Below, piece after piece: positions 15,753 through 22,297 of a stretch of 44,031 nucleotides of DNA; within the stretch, counting starts at the first letter, position 1; each line of letters starts with the position of its first letter. The position numbers and the translations under genes are program-made. Under the pieces are notes generated by a model. The model had not been told where the DNA came from and ran no database searches. It worked only from the letters and a program-made list of their open reading frames with translations. This DNA is from an uncultured Jannaschia sp. (GTDB lineage Bacteria > Pseudomonadota > Alphaproteobacteria > Rhodobacterales > Rhodobacteraceae). The stretch spans positions 1 through 44,031 of the forward strand of contig CANLTZ010000024.1 of assembly GCA_947494145.1 (NCBI GenBank), in the 5' to 3' direction.

Positions 15753-15793
15753 GAAGGCGGAGGCCAGAGATTCGAATCCTCTCGGGAGCGCCA
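15753..15793 (+). other. 3' fragment of a tRNA gene (tRNA-Arg-like), candidate attachment site
   Basis: The 41 bases contain an anticodon-stem 3' arm (GGCGG), a variable region, a T-arm with TTCGAAT loop between AGAG and CTCT, and an acceptor 3' strand CGGGAGC ending in encoded GCCA. No matching 5' half (GCTCCCG plus D-arm) precedes it, so it is only the 3' part. The sequence is most like alphaproteobacterial tRNA-Arg(CCG) from memory. One stem pair (A-C) is broken. AT-rich DNA follows. Such 3' tRNA fragments are classic attL/attR scars of tyrosine-integrase elements. Confidence 0.7.
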
Positions 15794-16161
15794 ATTATCC
15801 AAACAAAATCAATATTATACTGCTGCTGACCGAAATCGAACGGTGGGCGTACAAGAGTCTGACGTAAGCACTACGCGTCGGTCGCTTCGAAATATTCCCG
15901 AATTTTCAACATGACGACCGGGTCGTCACGTAAGCACGCCATTTTCAGGGGGGGTGCATCGTCGGTAGTTGGTACTGGTCGTTGCGCTCGATTGGGTCGC
16001 CTTCCGGCTGTCGTCAAGCAGCCAACTTGCCGGCCGACACGAGTCGGATACCCTGACTGGAACCGGTCGGATGATGAGTGCGAATGCATAGCAGCGAATG
16101 GCTTGGTAATCTCTGAATGGCTAGCGAGTAGCCAGCCCGCAGAAGAACTGGTATCGTCGCG
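15794..16161. other. Non-coding interval after the tRNA fragment
   Basis: No convincing gene is seen. It begins AT-rich. It contains a perfect palindrome, TGACGACC-G-GGTCGTCA, at 15912-15928, two copies of ACGTAAGCAC (15862-15871 and 15928-15937), and a G7 run near 15950. These could be recombination or regulatory sites, but nothing in the sequence decides this. Confidence 0.4.
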
Positions 16162-16867
16162 TCACCAGGCGACACTCTTCCCATCATGGAAGAACCCGCC
16201 TGTCGGACCGTCGCTGCCGAGCGTCGCGGCCCAGACGATCCCGGACGCGCCATCGCAGACGGAGCGACCTCCTTCGCCGCGCATGTCCGTCGCGACACAA
16301 CCCGGGTCGACGGCGTTCACGAGGATACTGTCCTTAGCGAGGTCGGCGGCAAGTCGGCGAGCCAATGCGTTGAGCGCAGTCTCGGAAACGGAATAATCGG
16401 GCGGTCCCGCGCCCATGCGGGCAAGTTGCCTGCGCCTGATGACACGTTGACGATGGCGCGCGATCCTGTCGTCTCGCGCATCAGTGGCAGGGCCGCTTGT
16501 ACCAGGGCCACGCACCAAGAAGATTGACCTCGAGAATGTGGCGCAAACGGTCGAGATCGGCGTTTGATGCACGCTGGTCGGTATCGTAGTCGATGCCCGC
16601 ATTGTTCACGAGGACGTTGAGCTGGCCGTAAGTGGTTTGAACGGTTTCTACGGCCGCAGCGATGCTCGCCGGGTTGCGAATGTCGAGGGGGACGATCGTG
16701 CGTTCGCCGCCTTCGCGCTCCACCGCCGCCTTGGTCTCTTCGGCGCTTTCCCGTGTGCGGGCACCGATCACGATGGCCATGCCTTTTCCTGCCAATTGGC
16801 GCGCCACTTCCGCTCCGATGCCGCGATTGGCGCCGGAGACGAGCGCTATATGACCACCATTCGCCAA
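16162..16867 (-). pseudogene. Frameshifted SDR-family oxidoreductase
   Basis: The three pieces of a short-chain dehydrogenase occur in three frames. The first is GGHIALVSGANRGIGAEVAR through VLVNNAGIDYDTDQ. The second is AALPLMRETTGSRAIVNVSS. The third is PPDYSVSETALNALARRLAA through GPTGGFFHDGKSVAW. Frameshifts fall near 16505 and 16410. The intact paralogue at 30549-31256 aligns along its whole length. The start position corresponds to a TTG here rather than the paralogue's ATG. As in the paralogue, it is divergent from an AraC gene, so this is the decayed copy of a duplicated SDR/AraC module. Confidence 0.88.
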
Positions 16868-16961
16868 ATTCGCCTCTCTCAGAAATTCGGGACCTACGTC
16901 AAAAAACACATCCGTGGACGCGATCGATGTGTTGTGGTGTGCACGATCCGATCATTTTCTT

Positions 16962-16976
16962 ATGCAATCGATGCAT
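16962..16976. promoter_or_regulatory. Inverted repeat in the SDR-pseudogene / AraC divergent region
   Basis: ATGCA-N5-TGCAT lies in the non-coding interval 16868-17105, between the SDR pseudogene and the AraC gene. It may be an operator. The other SDR/AraC intergenic region has a different dyad (31375-31392), so there is no shared sequence to support a specific regulator. Confidence 0.25.
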
Positions 16977-17105
16977 CTGCTACGGATTTTTTGCGGAAAG
17001 TCGCGTGATCGGCTATGTTTACACGCAACCGACCGGCCATTCTGGAGCAGTCCTCGCAACCCTGACGCCTTGATGGACATTTCATCGGTTGGAGGAAGGA
17101 CCGCG

Positions 17106-17999
17106 ATGCAGGCACCACATGCCGCACCAAATCGGGAATATTCCAGCTACACCGAGTTCTATAGTGAGTCGGTGTATTCTGCATTTCCGCAAGATCACCG
17201 ATCTGCCGGGTCGTTTGGTCTGCACATGATGCGTGTGGACCAAGAACCAATCGACTTTGTTGATGCCGCCGTGCCAGATCTGGTCTTCGCGCGCACCGAG
17301 AGCGATGTGCGAGACGTGCTCTTGGATCTCGGGGACGGCGCGAGCACAGTGCGCGCCCAGACCGGAATGCTGACTTACTATCCGGCCGAGACCCAATCTC
17401 GCTCGCGGGTTGAGGTGCCGCACACCCTCACGATCCTCAGCATGAGTCATCAGAAAGTCGTCGACCTGATGGCCGACGCGGGGACCGATATATCATGCTT
17501 TGACAGCTTTGCGTCGAGAATGTCGGAGAATGTCGCTGCCGCATCTCTCATGGACCGGATCTGGCAGGCTATGGCCGAAGCAGGCCCGGCTGCCAGCCTC
17601 TACGTTGATGGCCTCGCAATGCAGTTCCTTGCGGTAATTGCGGACAGCGCGACCCTTTCCCCGTTTGGAGTGGACCATGGCTTAGACAAGCGCATTACCC
17701 GCGCCATCGATTATCTTGAAGCGCATATCAGCAAGTCGCTTACCGTCGCCGAGCTTGCTGGCGTTGCAGCGCTCAGCCCTGGCCAGTTTGCGCGAGTCTT
17801 TAAGGCTACGACCGGCGAAGCGGTCTGGGCATTTGTCCAGCGCCGCCGGATCGAGCGGGCGCGCGATATGCTGCGGCACACCGCAACGCCGATCAGCCAG
17901 ATCGCGTTCGAGTGCGGCTTTGCCAGCCAGAACCACATGACGACCCTCTTCCGGCGGCATCTCGGCGTAACGCCGGGTGCCGTGAGACGGTTGGGTTGA
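17106..17999 (+). CDS. AraC-family transcriptional regulator (second array, unit A)
   Basis: A 297-residue protein starts at ATG 17106 after GGAGGAAGG. The N-terminal domain has YSSYTEFYSESVYSAFPQDH, FVDAAVPDLVF and DVLLDLGDGA, a layout also faintly visible in the first array. The C-terminal AraC domain runs from AIDYLEAHISKSLTVAELAG through RRRIERARDMLRHTA to FASQNHMTTLFRRHLGVTPG. Bases 17706-17977 are identical to 18608-18879 in the next gene. The gene is divergent from the SDR pseudogene, its presumed former target. Two bases separate its stop from the next ATG. Ligand unknown. Confidence 0.93.
   Translation: MQAPHAAPNREYSSYTEFYSESVYSAFPQDHRSAGSFGLHMMRVDQEPIDFVDAAVPDLVFARTESDVRDVLLDLGDGASTVRAQTGMLTYYPAETQSRSRVEVPHTLTILSMSHQKVVDLMADAGTDISCFDSFASRMSENVAAASLMDRIWQAMAEAGPAASLYVDGLAMQFLAVIADSATLSPFGVDHGLDKRITRAIDYLEAHISKSLTVAELAGVAALSPGQFARVFKATTGEAVWAFVQRRRIERARDMLRHTATPISQIAFECGFASQNHMTTLFRRHLGVTPGAVRRLG
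17706..17977 (+). repeat. Perfect 272-bp direct repeat, copy 1
   Basis: It is identical base for base, by eye, to 18608-18879 (offset 902) and covers only the AraC DNA-binding domain. The neighbouring sensor-coding DNA is strongly diverged, pointing to recent gene conversion or homogenisation. Confidence 0.92.
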
Positions 18000-18001
18000 C
18001 T

Positions 18002-18895
18002 ATGCGCACACAACACGCCGCGCCAGATCAGAGTTTCGAAAGCCATGCCGAGTTCTATCGGAAATCCACCTATGCCCAGTTTCCGCAAGAGCACCGGTCA
18101 GGCGGATCGTTCGGGGCGAAGTTGATGCGCGTCGAGCAAGAGCCTATCGATACGATTGATGCGCCCGTTCCTGAGATCGTATTTTGCCGCGCGGACTCAG
18201 AGGGGCGGGGTATCCTGATCGATCTTGGGGACGGACCCGTCGAATCGGGGCATGCTAGCGGTGAGTTCACCGTCACACCGGCGATGACCAGACCTCGCAC
18301 GCGAGTGATTGACCCCCACCAGATCACCATGCTGACCATCCCGATAAATAAACTCTCTCGGTCGATGGAGGGCGCAGGCATTACTGGTGACGCGACAGTC
18401 TTCGGACGGTTTCTGGGTCGCATGGATCGTTCGCCACCAGCCGCGCGATTGATCGACCGCATGTGGCGGTTATGCGTATCGCCGGAGGCGTCCGATGACC
18501 TATTGTTCGATGGTCTGACGTTGCAGTTCCTCTCGGTGATGGCAGGCAGCGCTGCGCTATCGCCACTCGGATCGGACCATACCGAAGACAAGCGCATCGC
18601 CCGCGCAATCGATTATCTTGAAGCGCATATCAGCAAGTCGCTTACCGTCGCCGAGCTTGCTGGCGTTGCAGCGCTCAGCCCTGGCCAGTTTGCGCGAGTC
18701 TTTAAGGCTACGACCGGCGAAGCGGTCTGGGCATTTGTCCAGCGCCGCCGGATCGAGCGGGCGCGCGATATGCTGCGGCACACCGCAACGCCGATCAGCC
18801 AGATCGCGTTCGAGTGCGGCTTTGCCAGCCAGAACCACATGACGACCCTCTTCCGGCGGCATCTCGGCGTAACGCCGGGGGGTTTTCGTAGGTAA
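18002..18895 (+). CDS. AraC-family transcriptional regulator (second array, unit B)
   Basis: A 297-residue regulator starts two bases after the stop of unit A (stop, CT, ATG). The N-terminal domain (HAEFYRKSTYAQFPQEHRSG, TIDAPVPEIVFCRADSEGRG, LIDLGDGP) is a diverged relative of unit A. From residue 203 or so the protein is identical to unit A over more than 90 residues, including both HTH motifs, and differs again only in the last few residues (GGFRR). Both regulators should therefore bind the same DNA while sensing different inputs. That functional reading is inference. Confidence 0.93.
   Translation: MRTQHAAPDQSFESHAEFYRKSTYAQFPQEHRSGGSFGAKLMRVEQEPIDTIDAPVPEIVFCRADSEGRGILIDLGDGPVESGHASGEFTVTPAMTRPRTRVIDPHQITMLTIPINKLSRSMEGAGITGDATVFGRFLGRMDRSPPAARLIDRMWRLCVSPEASDDLLFDGLTLQFLSVMAGSAALSPLGSDHTEDKRIARAIDYLEAHISKSLTVAELAGVAALSPGQFARVFKATTGEAVWAFVQRRRIERARDMLRHTATPISQIAFECGFASQNHMTTLFRRHLGVTPGGFRR
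18608..18879 (+). repeat. Perfect 272-bp direct repeat, copy 2
   Basis: The partner of 17706-17977, coding for the DNA-binding domain of the second unit. Identity stops sharply at both ends. Confidence 0.92.
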
Positions 18896-19150
18896 ATCTC
18901 GCGCTCGATGTAGGCCCAACAGTCGGATTGCGTAGACAGCCGCGCGCATCGTGGAAGATCACAAGGGCATTCATTAGCAAACTGATCCGGGAGATGTGGC
19001 GGTGCTTCGCCGCGTCCAGACAGTCGGGCAAATGCGCATTCGGGCATCGCGCGTTTGGAGACTCTTATCAATTTTTGGCGCGAGAGCGTCGGGCGGGTTC
19101 GTCGTGCTTCTACAAATCTGTCATCCCAGATTGTCCGGGAGGTGGTCGCA
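18896..19150. other. Non-coding leader before the exported NTF2-like gene
   Basis: No gene is seen in these 255 bases. The interval contains AAATGCGCATT-like and TTATCAATTTTTGG stretches that could be promoter elements, and GGGAGG just before the next ATG. No TCCAGAAT motif is present. Confidence 0.35.
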
Positions 19151-19687
19151 ATGAAATCGAAGATTGCAGCGGTCTTTCGGCCAGGCACTTTTATCGTTTT
19201 CTTGGTGCTGGCGGGCGTGGTTTCCGCACAAGCACCCGAAAATGACGTCCGCACAAAAACCGAACAGTGGTTCGATCTTTGGAGCCCTGGATCGGATCCG
19301 ATCGACTGGGAGGCTTTTCGACCTCTGTATATGGCCGGAGAAGAGGCGATCCTCGTCATCGACGATTTTGGCGATGAAGTCACGACGATCACAAGCGTCG
19401 ATGAGTATATCGCAACTTGGAAACCGGTCATGGCCGAAGAGTTCCGATCCTGGTCGATCCAACCTGAAGGTCTGATCGACTATCGAGTTGGTTCAACGCT
19501 CGCTGTGGCGACGTTCATCCTTGTGGCCGACGGGGAAACGTTCGGCGACATACGTGTCACACCACGTCAATACGGCACGCTGATTTTCGTCAAGGATGAC
19601 ATCGGCGATTGGCGCATCGTTCAGGAACGACTGACGACGCTCTCGGAGCCTTCCGTCGACTCTTCTGACGAAAGCACGCGGCAATGA
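19151..19687 (+). CDS. Exported SnoaL/NTF2-like protein
   Basis: A 178-residue protein has an N-terminal signal peptide (MKSKIAAVFRPGTFIVFLVL, then AGVVSAQA) and one NTF2-like fold domain: TKTEQWFDLWSPGSDPIDWE, FRPLYMAGEEAILVIDDFGD, YIATWKPVMAEEFRSWSI and GDWRIVQERLTTL at the end. The domain is found in small-molecule binding or isomerase proteins; no catalytic role can be assigned. The C-terminal domain of the exported protein at 36972-37838 is a clear paralogue. The gene overlaps the following AraC gene (ATGA), so the periplasmic protein and the regulator are made together. A periplasmic ligand-binding role is one possibility. Confidence 0.8.
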   Translation: MKSKIAAVFRPGTFIVFLVLAGVVSAQAPENDVRTKTEQWFDLWSPGSDPIDWEAFRPLYMAGEEAILVIDDFGDEVTTITSVDEYIATWKPVMAEEFRSWSIQPEGLIDYRVGSTLAVATFILVADGETFGDIRVTPRQYGTLIFVKDDIGDWRIVQERLTTLSEPSVDSSDESTRQ

Positions 19688-20685
19688 CTTATCGCCATAT
19701 GGGGAATGTCGCTTTGGACCACGCGCGCGACTACAGCCGTCGTGAAGACCGGATCATCGCGACGCAGACAAAAGCCGGGACGGTGTCGTCCATCCTGACG
19801 CATTCCTGGGCTGATGGCGATATCCATTTCGCCGCCAAGACCTGGACGGGAAGCGATGCCGAGCTGGAGCAGAAGAGCGACTGGCATTCATTGATCCTGA
19901 CCGTGCGCGGCGGCACGGCCCTTACAGGATCACGGGTTGCGGGTAAATTTCTGTTCGAAGGGATCGACCGGCCCGGTGCGCTCAGCTTCATTCCGGCGGG
20001 CGCAGATCGCAAGTCGTGGTATCGAAACGCCGATCTCGATTACGTAGGGCTGTTTCTTCATCCTCGGCTTTCCGAGTTGCTTCCGGGCCTCGAGGGCATG
20101 GCGGGCCTTGGCCCGCGCGTCAACGCAACGGATCCCTTGCTTGCCGGTATGCTGATCGGCCTTTCGGCCGAGCTTGAAAACCGGACGCCTCCCGATCGTA
20201 TGTTCATGCAGGATTTCGTCACGCTCGTTTCGAACCAGTTGCAACGGTCGGATAGCCGTCCAAACGCGCCGTCGGCAAAAGGACGTCGACTGAATCGGCG
20301 TGCGATCCTGACGATCACAGAATTTATCGACGCGAACCTGGAAGCCGATCTAACGCTCGGCGACCTCGCGGCCGTGGTCCAAATGCCTGCTGACGGGTTC
20401 GGACGCAGCTTCCGGGCAACGATGGGCATGGCGCCGTACAAATACGTTCAGGAACGCCGTATTCGCCGCGCAGAGAGCCTTCTGTCAACGTCGGATATGG
20501 CGTTGAGCGAGGTCGCTCTAGCCGCAGGCTATTCGAGCCAAAGCCATTTCACGCGGGCATTTCGCCGGCATAACGGGCAGACGCCTGGCGCCTATCGGCA
20601 TTCGAACGGTGCAGCACCCGAGAACAGTCAAAACCACCCGGAACGGTGCAATACAGCGCCACCGAAAAAAAGTAGAATCAAGTAG
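19684..20685 (+). CDS. AraC-family transcriptional regulator, distinct from the two arrays
   Basis: This 333-residue regulator begins at an ATGA overlap with the NTF2-like gene. The N-terminal domain includes SSILTHSWADGDIHFAAKTW and LSFIPAGADRKSWY, a cupin-like sensor pattern. The C-terminal double HTH runs from LTLGDLAAVVQMPADGFGRS through YVQERRIRRAESLLS to GYSSQSHFTRAFRRHNGQTP. It is followed by a non-conserved polar tail of about 30 residues. It lies directly upstream of the aldehyde oxidoreductase operon on the same strand and may activate it. It shares no close DNA identity with the array genes. Confidence 0.92.
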   Translation: MTYRHMGNVALDHARDYSRREDRIIATQTKAGTVSSILTHSWADGDIHFAAKTWTGSDAELEQKSDWHSLILTVRGGTALTGSRVAGKFLFEGIDRPGALSFIPAGADRKSWYRNADLDYVGLFLHPRLSELLPGLEGMAGLGPRVNATDPLLAGMLIGLSAELENRTPPDRMFMQDFVTLVSNQLQRSDSRPNAPSAKGRRLNRRAILTITEFIDANLEADLTLGDLAAVVQMPADGFGRSFRATMGMAPYKYVQERRIRRAESLLSTSDMALSEVALAAGYSSQSHFTRAFRRHNGQTPGAYRHSNGAAPENSQNHPERCNTAPPKKSRIK

Positions 20686-20711
20686 AAAAATGCATACAGC
20701 GAGGCTGGGAG

Positions 20712-21311
20712 ATGTCGGACAAAGATGAATTGACGCGACGAGAATTTGTTGAGGGTACTGGTGTCCTCGGCGCCGCTGTTGTTATCGGGCCGCAATTGCT
20801 TGGAAGGCCTGCCGCTGCTCAGATATCGGCCACGAATGTGGTTTCGTCTGAGGCCGACGTTACAATCACCCTCAACGGCCAAGCCGCTTCGGCTCGCATC
20901 CGGCCCAATGTCACCTTGCTGGACATGCTCCGCGAAGACCTGGCCCTGACCGGTACGAAGAAGGGCTGCAACCAAGGTGGCTGCGGGGCGTGCACGGTTT
21001 GGATCGATGGCCAACGCGCAAACGCCTGCATGACGCTCGCCATAATGCAGGACGGGCGCGAAATCACGACCATAGAAGGTCTGGCGGAGGGCGACGACCT
21101 GCATCCGCTGCAGCAAGCGTTCATCGAGAACGACGCGTTCCAGTGCGGCTTTTGCACTTCCGGCCAGATCATGTCCGGTGCGAAGGTTTTGGAGGAGGGC
21201 GTCCCGACCACCGATGCAGGCCTCACCGAGGCGATGAATGGCAATATCTGCCGCTGCTCGGCTTACCCGCAAATCCGCGCCGCGATCCGCGACGCTGCAA
21301 GAAAGGGGTAA
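20712..21311 (+). CDS. paoA: Periplasmic aldehyde oxidoreductase, [2Fe-2S] subunit (PaoA-like)
   Basis: A 199-residue iron-sulfur subunit has a twin-arginine signal (LTRREFVEGTGVLGAAVVIG). The ferredoxin-type cluster motif is KGCNQGGCGACTV with a later Cys (NACMTL). The second cluster motif is FQCGFCTSGQIM with NGNICRCSAYPQI. It is the small subunit of a molybdenum-cytosine-dinucleotide xanthine oxidase family enzyme. The E. coli homologue PaoA (YagT) carries the Tat signal for the whole complex. It is the first gene of a three-gene operon; GAGG lies upstream of the ATG. The complex probably oxidises aldehydes to acids in the periplasm. Confidence 0.92.
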   Translation: MSDKDELTRREFVEGTGVLGAAVVIGPQLLGRPAAAQISATNVVSSEADVTITLNGQAASARIRPNVTLLDMLREDLALTGTKKGCNQGGCGACTVWIDGQRANACMTLAIMQDGREITTIEGLAEGDDLHPLQQAFIENDAFQCGFCTSGQIMSGAKVLEEGVPTTDAGLTEAMNGNICRCSAYPQIRAAIRDAARKG

Positions 21312-21316
21312 GACCG

Positions 21317-22297
21317 ATGTTGAACTTCGCATATGCGCGCCCCGACAACCTCGAAGCCGTCCAAGCGCTGATGCGCGATGCGGACAATGCCGCCTTCATC
21401 GCGGGCGGTACGGACATGCTGAACCGTATTCGTGACGGGGTCGACGCGCCGGGGCTCCTGATCGACATCTCCGGTTTGGACATCGGCAGGATCGACCTCA
21501 ACGATGAACGGCTGTCTATCGGTGCTATGGCGCGCAATACGGATATCGCCGCCGATGATCGTGTCCGCCGCAATTTCCCACTCATCACAGATGCCATCGA
21601 GGCGGGTGCCTCGCCTCAGGTCAGGAACTTCGCGTCGGCGGCCGGGAACATCCTTCAGGCTACGCGCTGCCCCTATTTTCGCGACGTTGCCAGCCCGTGC
21701 AACCGACGTGATCCGGGCAGCGGGTGCTCGGCACTCGACGGCGACAACCGCAAGCTCGGCATTCTTGGCGTCAGCGAGGACTGCATCGCGACCCATGGCT
21801 CGGATTTCGCCGTAGCTGCGGAGGCGCTTGACGCGCGTGTGCTGACGATAGCGCCGGATGGCAACCGGCGAGAGCTATTGATTTCCGAGTTGCTGCGATT
21901 GCCGCAGAATACGCCAGAGGCGGTGACCACTCTCGCACCCGGAGAGTTGATCTTATCCATCGACGTGCCGCGCAGTTCGGCTAGGCTTCGCTCCGCCTAC
22001 GTCAAGACCCGCGACCGTGCATCCTTTGGCTATGCGCTGGTCTCTGCTGCCGTGGCGCTGGACGTTGCGGACGGCCAAATCCGCTCCGCACGTATCGCGT
22101 TGGGCGGCGTAGCGCCACGTCCCTGGAGGAATGCAGAGGCCGAAGCAGTGCTTCAGGGCCAGCCCCTTAGCGACGCGTCATTTCAGGAAGCGGCGGCACG
22201 TGTCGCAGAGGGCGCGACGCCGACAGAAGACAACGCATTCAAGATCGATCTGGCCCGCCGTGTTGTTGAGCGCGCCCTGAAGGAGGCTGCCGTATGA
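21317..22297 (+). CDS. paoB: Periplasmic aldehyde oxidoreductase, FAD subunit with extra Fe-S cluster (PaoB-like)
   Basis: A 326-residue FAD-binding subunit of the xanthine oxidase family has FIAGGTDMLNRIRDGVDAP and SIGAMARNTDIAADDRVRR for FAD. The insert with Cys118, Cys128, Cys137 and Cys156 (RCPYFRDVASPCNRR, PGSGCSALDGDNR) matches the segment that holds a [4Fe-4S] cluster in E. coli PaoB. This feature separates PaoB-type subunits from ordinary XDH FAD subunits and supports the Pao assignment. The start is 5 bases after the paoA stop. The gene overlaps paoC by ATGA. No signal peptide, as expected for co-export. Confidence 0.92.
   Translation: MLNFAYARPDNLEAVQALMRDADNAAFIAGGTDMLNRIRDGVDAPGLLIDISGLDIGRIDLNDERLSIGAMARNTDIAADDRVRRNFPLITDAIEAGASPQVRNFASAAGNILQATRCPYFRDVASPCNRRDPGSGCSALDGDNRKLGILGVSEDCIATHGSDFAVAAEALDARVLTIAPDGNRRELLISELLRLPQNTPEAVTTLAPGELILSIDVPRSSARLRSAYVKTRDRASFGYALVSAAVALDVADGQIRSARIALGGVAPRPWRNAEAEAVLQGQPLSDASFQEAAARVAEGATPTEDNAFKIDLARRVVERALKEAAV

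Noticed and set aside
15608-15802. Minus-strand frame beginning MDNWRSREDSNLWPPPS
   Set aside because: This is the familiar false protein produced by reading the 3' end of a tRNA gene backwards; it covers the tRNA fragment.
15871-16089. Minus-strand frame of 72 codons in the scar zone
   Set aside because: Low-complexity basic composition, no family, no ribosome site, and located among pseudogene fragments.
17039-17046. ATTCTGGA before the AraC gene at 17106
   Set aside because: Only eight bases match and the flanks differ from the other operator-like sites.
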